From: Vibrio ostreae
GTDB taxonomy: Bacteria > Pseudomonadota > Gammaproteobacteria > Enterobacterales > Vibrionaceae
Length of the DNA: 64,000 bases
Reading direction: 5' to 3'
Assembly: GCF_019226825.1 (NCBI RefSeq)
Contig: NZ_CP076643.1
Location: 372,001-436,000, forward strand
Positions 39,403 through 47,467 of this stretch are shown in pieces. Made by a program: the position numbers and the translations under genes. The first letter of the stretch is position 1, and each line of letters begins with the position of its first letter. The notes under the pieces were generated by a model, which was not told the DNA's origin, made no database searches, and saw only the letters and a program-made list of their open reading frames with translations.

Positions 39403-39876
39403 ATGAATATTCGACCGGCAACCCTAGGTGATGTCAGAGTGATTTTGGTTTTTATTAAAGAGCTGGCGCAATATGAAGAGGCACTGCACTGCGTACAGGC
39501 CAATGAAGCGGATATTGTGGCCAGTCTGTTCAGTTCAACTGCAACCGCAAAGGCACTGATTTGCGAGGTTGAGGGACGCCCGGTGGGGTATGCGGTCTAC
39601 TTCTTCAATTATTCCACCTGGCTGGGTAAAAATGGTCTCTACCTGGAAGATCTCTACGTGACGCCTGCGTACCGGTCCTGCGGAGCAGGAAAGCGCCTGA
39701 TGAAAACGCTGGCCGAGATCGCGCTAGAGAATAATTGTGGACGGTTTGAGTGGTCAGTACTGCACTGGAATCAACCGGCGATCGATTTCTACCAGCATAT
39801 TGGTGCCGAAGAGCAATCCGAATGGCGAATCTATCGTTTGACCGGCGAGGCTCTGCAGCAGTTTGCCGAGGCGTAA
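39403..39876 (+). CDS. GNAT-family N-acetyltransferase
   Basis: A 157-residue acetyltransferase with the acetyl-CoA loop YVTPAYRSCGAGKRLM (about 87-102; R-x-x-G-x-G/A type) and WNQPAIDFYQHIGA near the C-terminus. The pattern LEDLYVTPAYR and its length resemble the SAT1-like diamine acetyltransferase group, so a small amine could be the substrate; this is inference. ATG 39403 has AGGAAAG upstream; an in-frame ATG at 39328 lacks one. Divergent from the LysR gene. Confidence 0.82.
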   Translation: MNIRPATLGDVRVILVFIKELAQYEEALHCVQANEADIVASLFSSTATAKALICEVEGRPVGYAVYFFNYSTWLGKNGLYLEDLYVTPAYRSCGAGKRLMKTLAEIALENNCGRFEWSVLHWNQPAIDFYQHIGAEEQSEWRIYRLTGEALQQFAEA

Positions 39877-39916
39877 TTAACGTTCAGATGTAACGTGTGG
39901 AACGGATAATATTTAA

Positions 39917-39958
39917 GGGGACACACCCCTTGTTGAGTGATATTTTGGTGTGTGTCCT
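39917..39958. repeat. Short inverted repeat with GGGACACAC ends
   Basis: GGGGACACACC (39917-39927) and GGTGTGTGTCCT (39947-39958) form an imperfect hairpin with a loop of about 19 bases. It shares its end motif with the element at 38218 and lies just after the GNAT gene. Confidence 0.65.
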
Positions 39959-39995
39959 GGATAGAAAACCAGAGTGTTTGCTCGTTGTCCTTTTG

Positions 39996-40889
39996 TTATG
40001 ACTGCTTCGTGCGGCTTGGCATCTGATTAAGCAGCAAAGCCAGCAGTATCACAGCCAGTGCCAACCAGGTTGTGAGAGGCAGCATTTCATCACTGAAGAT
40101 CAGGCCGAAAACAACACCAAATGACGGAACCAGATAATTTGTCATTGATGTGAACACCGCACCGGCATTTTTCACGCTGATCATGTACAGATAATACACA
40201 ACACCTGCGCACATGACTCCGAGGTAGATAACGGAAAAGACGTTAAAGACGGAGAGTTGATTGAAGTGCAAAGAAGCTAACTCAGTGGGGGCTTCAAGCA
40301 GGGTCAGAGCAGTAAGCTGCAGGCTGGCCATTATCAGAACATTCCTGGCGACCATCAGCGGGTGTTCATCGCGAACGCGGTTAAGCAGAAGCAGGGCGAT
40401 GGCAAAGCAGGCAGCAGCGAGTAAAATGGCTCCCGCACTAGTAAGCGGAATGGTCTGGTCTTGTGAGGATAGCGCGGGATAAAACAACAATAATAAGCCG
40501 CCAAATCCCATGACCACACTGAGTAAACTGTACACACCTATTGTACTCCCCCTGATCAGCAGTGGCGCTAACAATAGGGTACAGAAGGGAACTGTACCCA
40601 TTAATACGGCGGTCGTGGCGCTGCTCAGTTGGATCTGCCCCCAGGGAACAAGAATAAAAGGTATAACGGCTTCCAGCAGGCCAATAATGCAAAACAGCCC
40701 CCATTGTTTATTTTTGCTCTTCAGACCTGAGCACTTACACAGAATTATCAGTGTCAGCGCACCGAATAATGCTCGTAAAGTGGCTATCCACAGTGGAGAA
40801 AAGAGCGACAGTGCCTGTTGCTGAAAAATAAACTGTGAGCCCCAAATACCACCGATAATAAACAGGACTGAATAATTCCTTACCTTCAT
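39996..40889 (-). CDS. EamA/DMT-family exporter
   Basis: A 297-residue protein with ten predicted membrane helices in two EamA repeats (about 1-130 and 145-290; GGIWGSQFIFQQQALS and YLGVMCAGVVYYLYMI). Family members export amino acids, metabolites or drugs. It overlaps the RidA-like gene by 4 bases (ATGA) and lies under the SoxR-type promoter at 41195-41225, which suggests export of a redox-active compound or a stress metabolite. Confidence 0.85.
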   Translation of the reverse strand: MKVRNYSVLFIIGGIWGSQFIFQQQALSLFSPLWIATLRALFGALTLIILCKCSGLKSKNKQWGLFCIIGLLEAVIPFILVPWGQIQLSSATTAVLMGTVPFCTLLLAPLLIRGSTIGVYSLLSVVMGFGGLLLLFYPALSSQDQTIPLTSAGAILLAAACFAIALLLLNRVRDEHPLMVARNVLIMASLQLTALTLLEAPTELASLHFNQLSVFNVFSVIYLGVMCAGVVYYLYMISVKNAGAVFTSMTNYLVPSFGVVFGLIFSDEMLPLTTWLALAVILLALLLNQMPSRTKQS

Positions 40890-41155
40890 GATTTCTCCTC
40901 ATCGACAGCAGGAGCACATTGGTCAGAGATCGATTTAAAGGCTGTGGCATCGACTTCAACTTTCATTCCGTCCAAAGCAAGGCGAGGTACCGGAATCACC
41001 GTACTGGCCGACAACTGATTTTGCGGCCAATATCGCTGTCCGGAAATAAAAATTAATCTGCCATTACCGGGAGCCGATATGGAGTGGCAAAAGCCGAAAG
41101 GTATCGGGTCAAACAGATTATCGGGATTAAGCCCAAAGGGCAGATTAGATTTCAT
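40886..41155 (-). CDS. RidA-family protein with internal deletion
   Basis: RidA enzymes hydrolyse reactive enamine/imine intermediates. The 89-residue product starts like a full RidA (LNPDNLFDPIPFGFCHS, then GRLIFISGQ) and ends like one (STVIPVPRLALDGMKVEVDATA), but the roughly 55-60 residues normally between them are missing, in frame. The trimer core and most active-site positions are lost, so activity is doubtful. ATG 41155 was chosen; an upstream ATG at 41209 lies inside the promoter. First gene under the SoxR promoter, coupled to the EamA gene. Confidence 0.75.
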   Translation of the reverse strand: MKSNLPFGLNPDNLFDPIPFGFCHSISAPGNGRLIFISGQRYWPQNQLSASTVIPVPRLALDGMKVEVDATAFKSISDQCAPAVDEEKS

Positions 41156-41194
41156 AGGGTAACCTTTTATGATGATTAAAAATAAGATTGGCCA

Positions 41195-41225
41195 AGTATA
41201 AAAGTTCAAGTTAACTTGAGGTCAA
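41195..41225 (-). promoter_or_regulatory. SoxR-regulated promoter with 19-bp spacer
   Basis: On the minus strand TTGACC (41225-41220) and TATACT (41200-41195) are separated by exactly 19 bp. The spacer holds the SoxR operator core CAAGTTAACTTG (41207-41218), within an 18-bp dyad that differs by one base from the E. coli soxS box. Overlong spacers are the hallmark of MerR/SoxR-activated promoters. It reads into the RidA-like and EamA genes and lies beside soxR. Confidence 0.92.
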
Positions 41226-41231
41226 TAAAGG

Positions 41232-41705
41232 ATGTTGAATTGGCGTTGGCTTGTGACAAAAAAGGTAAATACAAACTATCTGACTATCGGTCAGCTCGCT
41301 GAGCGCAGCGGGGTTGCGACCTCGGCACTGCGTTTTTATGAAGCTAAAGGTCTGATTGTTTCGATTCGGACGGAGGGGAATCAGCGCCGCTATTTGTTAT
41401 CGATGCTGCGCCGTATTGCTTTGATTCAGGTCGCGCAGGCAGTCGGCTTTACTCTGGAAGAGATCACGCAAGAACTGCGTGGATTGCCGCTACACAAAGC
41501 TGCAACGAAGCGGGATTGGGAGCGGGTAGCTAAAAAATGGCAAGCGGACTTAGACCGTAAAATGGCTCAAATACAATCTTTAAGAGCGAATCTGACCGGC
41601 TGCATCGGTTGCGGGTGCCTGAGTATGAAAAAATGTCATCTGTTGAATCCGGAAGATAAACTCAGCCAGCAAGGAAAGGGTGCCCAACGAATCGGAATGG
41701 AGTAA
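41232..41705 (+). CDS. soxR: Redox-sensing transcriptional activator SoxR
   Basis: SoxR senses redox-cycling compounds through a [2Fe-2S] cluster and activates transcription. The product (up to 157 residues) has a MerR helix-turn-helix (TIGQLAERSGVATSALRFYE, about 17-36), a dimer helix, and the cluster motif CIGCGCLSMKKC (about 125-136) with the exact Cys spacing. The start is uncertain: ATG 41232 overlaps the AAGGA it would need, and GTG 41253 also fits the family length. Divergent from the RidA-EamA operon, sharing its operator. Confidence 0.93.
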   Translation: MLNWRWLVTKKVNTNYLTIGQLAERSGVATSALRFYEAKGLIVSIRTEGNQRRYLLSMLRRIALIQVAQAVGFTLEEITQELRGLPLHKAATKRDWERVAKKWQADLDRKMAQIQSLRANLTGCIGCGCLSMKKCHLLNPEDKLSQQGKGAQRIGME

Positions 41706-41743
41706 CGAGAACAGGTGAATTTTTAGCTCACTCGGGCTAAATC

Positions 41744-41769
41744 GACAGGACGCCCGCGAGTGTCCTGTC
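41744..41769. repeat. Inverted repeat after soxR
   Basis: GACAGGAC (41744-41751) and GTCCTGTC (41762-41769) form a perfect 8-bp stem around a 10-base loop. There is no T-run, so it is at best a weak terminator between soxR and the convergent MFS gene. Confidence 0.5.
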
Positions 41770-41879
41770 ACATCATATTGCTGTTGCCAAGAGACGGTTT
41801 AGTTTGCTGCCTGTAACTCGGATGAGTTTTGATAAGGCGGGTAGTCAACATCGCCCTTTGTATCATCGGCGGTGAGCGG

Positions 41880-43076
41880 TTAAATCGCTCTGGCAATCGG
41901 GCGTTTGACCTGGCGCTCGGTAGCATAGATATAAGTGGCCAGCGCAAACAACGTTATGCTCAGGGCAGCGATCAGCCAGAAGACATCCAGCAGACTGCCG
42001 GTGTTTTCATTGACGATGCCGGCCAGCAGATTACCCAGCGCGCCACCCATGCCGAACGTGACCATACCGATGCCGTTGATCTGCATGGTTGACTTGGAGC
42101 TGTAGCGGCGGCTTATCCAGCCGGAAACGACGCCCCAGACCGGGAAATACATCAGGCCGTAGCCAAAGCCTGCCACCATAACGAATTTGGCGGGGTTGTA
42201 GGTGAAGGCGATAAGTCCCAGGGCAAAAGCGCCGAAAATCAGTAATAGCGCGAGGCTGTGACCACGTTTATCAGCCAGTTTACCGATAAAGAAGCCTGCC
42301 ACCATGCCAGTAAATCCGATCACACTCCAGGTATAGCCTCCCAATGCCGAAGGTAGATTAAGCTGGGCCAGGAACGTATTCAGCCAGGTTGAAAAGGTCA
42401 TGGTTGAGCAACCGACCAAAAACAGCATCAGACAGGAGAGGAAAGCAGTGCGTTCACGCAGTACGATGGAAAACAGCTCGCGGGTGCTGAGTGCTTTGGT
42501 CACTTTGATATTGTCCAGGTGCGGTTGACTGCGGAGATGTTTGAGCAGGTACATGGTGGCTATCAGCGTTACCAGCCCCATCACAGAGGCGACAATCCAG
42601 CCACTGCGCCAGCCCAGAACCGGTACAACCAGTAAAATGATGAGGCCGTTCAGGCTGCAGCCCCAAGCTGTGCCGCTGGCGGACACGGAAAGGTTGGTTG
42701 CGGTGCGTTTTTCTTCACCATAGCTGGTGGTCAGCTCAACAATGCCTCCCCAGCTCATAGCGGCGCTGGCGGCTAACACGGTCAGTACGCCAATCATAAC
42801 CAGCGGATCGTTGAGCCAGGCCATAGTAAACAGCAAGACAGTGGTCAGTGAACCGGTAGCTAACAGTAAACGGCCGGAATCGATGCGATGCCCGATCACA
42901 CCGAGAGCCATGGCGCCGGACAAATAAGAGATTTGGGTCAGAGCCCCTGCCGCGGCAAGGTACCAGCTGCTGATCTCAATTGAGGATTGCATCATCGGCA
43001 TCATGGCCGCAAACAGAAACAATCCAAAGCCGTGACTGATAACCTGGTTAAAACCAAATGTCATTGCCATGCGCAT
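41880..43076 (-). CDS. MFS-family transporter
   Basis: A 398-residue major facilitator protein with about 12 membrane helices. Typical loop motifs are present: GHRIDSGR between helices 2 and 3 and GKLADKRGHS between helices 8 and 9. It is divergent from a LysR gene at 43269, the usual arrangement for a regulator and its transporter target. The substrate is unknown. Confidence 0.85.
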   Translation of the reverse strand: MRMAMTFGFNQVISHGFGLFLFAAMMPMMQSSIEISSWYLAAAGALTQISYLSGAMALGVIGHRIDSGRLLLATGSLTTVLLFTMAWLNDPLVMIGVLTVLAASAAMSWGGIVELTTSYGEEKRTATNLSVSASGTAWGCSLNGLIILLVVPVLGWRSGWIVASVMGLVTLIATMYLLKHLRSQPHLDNIKVTKALSTRELFSIVLRERTAFLSCLMLFLVGCSTMTFSTWLNTFLAQLNLPSALGGYTWSVIGFTGMVAGFFIGKLADKRGHSLALLLIFGAFALGLIAFTYNPAKFVMVAGFGYGLMYFPVWGVVSGWISRRYSSKSTMQINGIGMVTFGMGGALGNLLAGIVNENTGSLLDVFWLIAALSITLFALATYIYATERQVKRPIARAI

Positions 43077-43151
43077 CGTAATCCTCCTTGTCCAAGGTAC
43101 TTTGGCCTCAACTGATTACCATCTAACCAGGAAAAGTCACTGAACCTAAAA

Positions 43152-43166
43152 TGTTAAAAATTAACA
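43152..43166. promoter_or_regulatory. Palindromic operator between MFS and LysR genes
   Basis: TGTTAAAAATTAACA is a perfect palindrome around a 3-base centre, about 75 bases before the MFS start and 100 before the LysR start. LysR proteins bind T-N11-A type dyads; this is the best candidate. TATACT at 43193-43198 may be the -10 of the LysR gene. Confidence 0.5.
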
Positions 43167-43268
43167 ATCCAGCTACAAAATAGCGATGACGCTATACTAT
43201 GGGCTTGCGTTTATTCGGTAAATCGATAAATATTCAATTCTACGTTCGGATTTATTGAAAACTCAGCC

Positions 43269-44162
43269 ATGCATGACTTACCTATTAATCTGCTGCGTAC
43301 TTTTATGATGGTGGCAGACACTCTGAATCTTACCGAGGCGGCCAGGTTATTACACAAGGCTCCGTCTACGGTGAGTATGCAACTCAACCGCCTGGAAGAC
43401 CTGGTGGCGAATCCGCTGATGGAGCGCGGCCAGCACGGCGTGCGCCTGACGGCGGCAGGAATGCAGCTCAAAACCCATGCCCAGCAATTGCTTAATCTGC
43501 ACGATCAAATTGTCGGCTCTTTCCTTAACATGGATATTGACGGGGTAGTGCGACTGGGAACGCATGATCAGTATGCCAGCCAGACACTGGCCCCGATTCT
43601 GCAGGATTTTATCCTCAGTTATCCGGAAGCGGAGCTGGAAGCGTTTTGCGACTATCGTCCCGATCATCTGGTTGACTTACTGGATAAAGGCAAGCTCGAT
43701 ATCGCGTTAGTCGAAATGCTGGCCGGAACCCAAGGCGGAACGCGGCTGCGGCGCGATGAATTAGTCTGGATTGGTTCGAAAGATCACTTCGTCCATACCC
43801 ATGCAGTGCTGCCGCTGGTGGTGTTTTATGAGGGGTGTCAGCATCGTCAATATGCCTGCTCTGCGCTGGAAAAAGCCAGGATGCCTTATCGCATTGCGTT
43901 TACCAGTCAAAGCCGATCCGGAGTTCTGGCGGCGGTACGTGCCGGAGTCGGGATTGCCGTGATGCCTTATCATACTCTGGAGGACGATCTGGTTATTTTA
44001 AGCGACCTGCCGGAGCTGCCGGATATGGAAGTAACCCTGTTCACATCTCCCAAAGTCAATGAAGCCACCCGGCGCCTGGAACAGATCATTATTAACAGCC
44101 CGGTGTTTAACCCGGTAGTAGTGGAAGTCGGGCCATCCATCGAAATCCAGACTAAGGGATAG
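43269..44162 (+). CDS. LysR-family transcriptional regulator
   Basis: A 297-residue LysR regulator: winged helix at about 1-60 (LPINLLRTFMMVADTLNLTEA, partly, and APSTVSMQLNRLEDL) and effector-binding domain (about 90-285; GVGIAVMPYHTL). It is likely to control the divergent MFS gene and itself through the palindrome at 43152. Ligand unknown. Confidence 0.87.
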   Translation: MHDLPINLLRTFMMVADTLNLTEAARLLHKAPSTVSMQLNRLEDLVANPLMERGQHGVRLTAAGMQLKTHAQQLLNLHDQIVGSFLNMDIDGVVRLGTHDQYASQTLAPILQDFILSYPEAELEAFCDYRPDHLVDLLDKGKLDIALVEMLAGTQGGTRLRRDELVWIGSKDHFVHTHAVLPLVVFYEGCQHRQYACSALEKARMPYRIAFTSQSRSGVLAAVRAGVGIAVMPYHTLEDDLVILSDLPELPDMEVTLFTSPKVNEATRRLEQIIINSPVFNPVVVEVGPSIEIQTKG

Positions 44163-44196
44163 CAGGAAAATAGCCACCGGCTTTGCATTCAAATAG

Positions 44197-44748
44197 TTAT
44201 TCCGTTATTGAGGGACATTGTCGCTGATTAACCATTGCCAGCAGCAAACCACCCAGTACACCAGCCAGGTGCGCCTCGGTTGCCACCCGGGCCTGAATCA
44301 GCGCTTCAGTGCCGAGTGAGCTGCCGTAGCACTGCTCCCAGATCACTTTGGCTAGCACGCCGGCAACCAGCAGCCAACTGCTGCGCCGCCCCTGCCTGGC
44401 TTCTTGCAGGGCAAAACAGGCAAACAATCCGTGCAGGGTGCCGGACAGACCGACGTATGAACTCATGTCGGTCATTAATAGCGCAATACCGACCCAGAGA
44501 CTGATAAGCACAAGAGCGGACAGTAACAGCCGAACGGTGGGCTTGAAGATATAGCTGATGAGCCATAACCCGGCCAGATTCATCGCCAGATGAGCAAAGT
44601 TGGTATGGGTGAAGTTTCCTGTTAGGATGCGCCACCATTGGCCGTGTTGAATGGCACTTAACTGCCAGGCTGCGGCAGAAGAAAGCGGTTCGAACTGCAG
44701 TCCGGCACAGACCATACTGATTATTACTAGCCACAGGTATAAATTCAC
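44197..44748 (-). CDS. rrtA: Rhombosortase (rhomboid-family protease)
   Basis: Rhombosortases cut C-terminal GlyGly-CTERM anchors from exported proteins. The 183-residue protein has about six membrane helices, HxxxN in FAHLAMNLAGLW, the catalytic serine in GLSGTLHGLF (about 117) and the histidine in TEAHLAGVLGG. GTG at 44748 is proposed because MNLYLWLV then starts a membrane helix; the ATG at 44787 would overlap tapT. Its start is 3 bases from the tapT start on the other strand. V. cholerae has the same gene pair. Confidence 0.88.
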   Translation of the reverse strand: MNLYLWLVIISMVCAGLQFEPLSSAAAWQLSAIQHGQWWRILTGNFTHTNFAHLAMNLAGLWLISYIFKPTVRLLLSALVLISLWVGIALLMTDMSSYVGLSGTLHGLFACFALQEARQGRRSSWLLVAGVLAKVIWEQCYGSSLGTEALIQARVATEAHLAGVLGGLLLAMVNQRQCPSITE

Positions 44749-44751
44749 ACT

Positions 44752-45363
44752 ATGTCCCGTTATTGTTCCCGGTGCGGTAAAGCACATAAAGCCTGTATCT
44801 GCGCTGCGATAGTGCCGATCGATTCACAGGTGGAGCTTATCATTCTTCAGCACCCGACAGAAGAACATCGCGCCATGGGGACTGCACGTATCCTCAGTCT
44901 GTCGCTGGCGAACTGCCGCTTGTTGGTCGGCGAAGATTTCCGTCAACATGAGGAACTGAATCGCCTGCTGGCAGAGAGCAGCGTGCAGCATTTTGTGTTG
45001 TATCCGAGCGAGCAGTCACAATCCAGTGCGCAGCTTAAGTTACAAGCTGAGCGGCCGATCCGGGTGATTGTATTGGATGGTACCTGGAAAAAAGCCTTTA
45101 AGATGTGGCAGGTGAATACCCAGCTTCATCACTTACCCGCCTTGCATCTGCCCAAAGATCTCAAGGGCAACTACCGGATTCGCAAAGCGCCGAGTGAGAA
45201 TGCACTATCAACGGTGGAAGCTGGCTATCACTTACTGCAGACTCTCCAGCCTGAACAGGACTTTTCGCCGCTGATGACTGCATTTGACACCATGATCAAT
45301 TATCAGATTCAGCAAATGCCACCCGGTGTGTTTGAGCGTAATTACCTCAATAAGGAAGAATAA
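44752..45363 (+). CDS. tapT: tRNA-uridine aminocarboxypropyltransferase (DTW family)
   Basis: TapT (YfiP) adds an aminocarboxypropyl group to uridine 47 of tRNA to make acp3U. The 203-residue DTW-domain protein has the N-terminal zinc cysteines CSRCGKAHKACIC (about 5-17), HPTEEHRAMGTARIL and the signature LDGTWKKA (about 119; DGTW in place of DTW). Its ATG is 3 bases from the divergent rhombosortase start. Naming follows the E. coli enzyme. Confidence 0.88.
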   Translation: MSRYCSRCGKAHKACICAAIVPIDSQVELIILQHPTEEHRAMGTARILSLSLANCRLLVGEDFRQHEELNRLLAESSVQHFVLYPSEQSQSSAQLKLQAERPIRVIVLDGTWKKAFKMWQVNTQLHHLPALHLPKDLKGNYRIRKAPSENALSTVEAGYHLLQTLQPEQDFSPLMTAFDTMINYQIQQMPPGVFERNYLNKEE

Positions 45364-45381
45364 GGGGCACAGATGCCCCTT
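45362..45381. terminator. Hairpin after tapT
   Basis: AAGGGGCA/TGCCCCTT (45362-45369 with 45374-45381), loop CAGA, overlapping the tapT stop. The T-run is weak; it may serve both tapT and convergent dgt. Confidence 0.6.
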
Positions 45382-45402
45382 GTCTTCGTTAAGTAGTCAG
45401 AT

Positions 45403-46731
45403 TCAGTAATTAACGTGGGCCGAAAACAGCTGCTGATGCAGCCGCTGGGCATAACCATCGGTCATAGCGGCAATATAATCGCAGATGACCCGCATTCCAT
45501 CTTCCGAGGCATGCTCCGCGGTGCGCCATTTCTCCTGGGTTGCATCCGGCAACAAGCGTTCCGGATCGGCGGCCAGTGCTTCAAACAAGTCCATTATGAT
45601 CTGTTGGCCTTTATATTCAAAACGCTGCACTTGCGGCACTTGGATCACGTACTGACTGACAAAGCTTTTCAGTACTTCCAGCGCGTTATGCATGTTCGGC
45701 TCCAGATAGGCGTTAAAGGCCAGCAGATCGCTGTTGAACGCCGTATCAACCGGCTGGACGCTGACACTGGTTAGCAGGGCATTAACGATGCCGCCAATGG
45801 CATCTTTACGCACATGATGCTGGCCGGAAAACAGCATGCGGCTCAATGCTTCAATATGCTCAGCAAACCACTCATCACCGCACACGGCTAACTGGCTGGC
45901 CGCGGCCTGTTGCCACTGGGTCTGCGTGACCATACCGAGCACAATCGCATCTTCCAGATCGTGCACCCCGTAAGCGATGTCATCGGCCAGCTCCATAATT
46001 GAGCAATCGAGGGATTTAAAACGTGTCTTCTGGTGCTGATAAGGCGAGCGGGTTTCTGCCCGCATCTCGCCCAGCAGCTGACGATCATGGGTGCTAAGCG
46101 GCGCCAGTACCCAATCCAGTACTGCACTGTCACAGTTGTAGACACCTTTGGCCGGTGCCCAGTCTTTGGCTTTCAGCTGACGCTGGTGCGGGACTGATTC
46201 GGGCAGTTTTTCCGCCCGGGTGCGGCTGAGCAGCGCCGGGTATTTAAGCAGGCCGAGCAGGGTACGGCGTGACAGGTTCATGCCGTGATGCTCGGTATAG
46301 GGTTCGAGACAGGTGACGATACGAAACGTCTGCGCATTGCCCTCAAAACCGCCGTGCTCACGCATCATGTAGTTGAGTGCGATTTCACCGCCATGGCCGT
46401 AGGGCGGATGGCCGATATCATGCGCCAGGCACAGCGAGTCAATCAGGCTGTCTGACGGTAGCAAATGACGGAACTGGGGCTGCTTGAGTTTTATCTGCGC
46501 GACAATACCGGTTCCGATTTGCGCGGCCTCTAACGAATGGGTCAGCCGGGTGCGGTGGAAGTCGTTCAAACTGGTGCCGTGCACCTGGGTTTTGGCCTGT
46601 AAGCGGCGAAACGCGGCCGAGTGAAGAATTCGGGCCCGGTCACGCTGATATGGACTCCGGTGATCATTGCGACGAATCTTATGCTCGTCGTTGTTACGTT
46701 CTTGCCAGTCTGAACTGATGGTTACCTGCAT
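45403..46731 (-). CDS. dgt: dGTPase-family HD-domain triphosphohydrolase
   Basis: The family hydrolyses dGTP (and sometimes other dNTPs) to the nucleoside and triphosphate. The 442-residue protein has the HD-domain ligands THSLEAAQIG and LAHDIGHPPYGHGGE, and MELADDIAYGVHDLEDA. It is shorter than E. coli Dgt (505). Shorter dGTPases of this kind from gammaproteobacteria include antiphage enzymes that deplete dGTP. ATG 46731 has GGGAG 6 bases upstream; the ATG at 46752 does not. Upstream lies yfbR, another HD nucleotidase. Confidence 0.9.
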   Translation of the reverse strand: MQVTISSDWQERNNDEHKIRRNDHRSPYQRDRARILHSAAFRRLQAKTQVHGTSLNDFHRTRLTHSLEAAQIGTGIVAQIKLKQPQFRHLLPSDSLIDSLCLAHDIGHPPYGHGGEIALNYMMREHGGFEGNAQTFRIVTCLEPYTEHHGMNLSRRTLLGLLKYPALLSRTRAEKLPESVPHQRQLKAKDWAPAKGVYNCDSAVLDWVLAPLSTHDRQLLGEMRAETRSPYQHQKTRFKSLDCSIMELADDIAYGVHDLEDAIVLGMVTQTQWQQAAASQLAVCGDEWFAEHIEALSRMLFSGQHHVRKDAIGGIVNALLTSVSVQPVDTAFNSDLLAFNAYLEPNMHNALEVLKSFVSQYVIQVPQVQRFEYKGQQIIMDLFEALAADPERLLPDATQEKWRTAEHASEDGMRVICDYIAAMTDGYAQRLHQQLFSAHVNY

Positions 46732-46776
46732 GGATGGCTCCCGATATGACACGGTTTTTATAAAACCTACAGCGAG

Positions 46777-47361
46777 TTAGCTGATCTCGTCCAGTGTTAA
46801 TTCAAAGCTGGGCGCAAAGGTTTGCAGAAAATAATCCATTTCTTCGGTGTAGCGCTCACGCAGCGTCACATCGAGGCGCTTTTTCGCCAGAGCAAATTCA
46901 TGGTTACCGGCGCTGAGTTCTTCCAGACATTTCAGATAAGCACACAGGCAGTCGGCTTGTTTGACGATCGCGGAATCCTCGGCATGTGCTGCATCGGAGA
47001 CCAGAAACGGCGCAAAATCGTCGTGGAATTCTTCCGGTAGCATCGACAGCAGGCGGCGTTCTGCGGCTGCTTCGATTTTTTTGTACTCTTTGGCGATGTC
47101 CGGGTTGAAGTATTTGATGGGCGTTGGCAGATCGCCGGTCAGCACTTCACTCGAGTCATGATACATGGCCAGAATCGCAATCCGCTCGGGATTGAGCTGT
47201 CCGCCGAACTTTTTGTTCTTAATCACGGCCAGTGCATGGGCAACAAACGCTACCTGCAGGCTGTGCTCGGAGATGTTCTCTTTGGAGACGGAACGCATCA
47301 GCGGCCAGCGCTGAATGAGTTTCATACGGGCGAGGTGGGCAAAAAAATGGCTTTCTTTCAT
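46777..47361 (-). CDS. yfbR: 5'-deoxynucleotidase YfbR
   Basis: YfbR removes phosphate from deoxynucleoside monophosphates in the salvage of dNMPs. The 194-residue HD-domain protein starts [15 protein letters not shown] like E. coli YfbR, and has the metal ligands SEHSLQV and [19 protein letters not shown] 47361 is preferred to the ATG at 47373, which sits on the ribosome-binding AGGA. It lies next to alaA, as in E. coli, with an intervening terminator. Confidence 0.93.
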   Translation of the reverse strand: MKESHFFAHLARMKLIQRWPLMRSVSKENISEHSLQVAFVAHALAVIKNKKFGGQLNPERIAILAMYHDSSEVLTGDLPTPIKYFNPDIAKEYKKIEAAAERRLLSMLPEEFHDDFAPFLVSDAAHAEDSAIVKQADCLCAYLKCLEELSAGNHEFALAKKRLDVTLRERYTEEMDYFLQTFAPSFELTLDEIS

Positions 47362-47396
47362 AACGCTCGACATCCTGGTTGATCGCTGAATAAAAC

Positions 47397-47434
47397 AAAA
47401 GGCGCTCTTTTAGTTTAGAAAAGAGCGCCTTTTT
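47397..47434. terminator. Terminator between alaA and yfbR
   Basis: A perfect 15-bp stem (47397-47411 with 47419-47433) around a 7-base loop, rich in A and T at both ends, so strong in either direction. It should end alaA transcripts before yfbR. Confidence 0.92.
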
Positions 47435-47467
47435 AGCCTAACTGATCAGGAAAGGGAGAGGAAAGCG

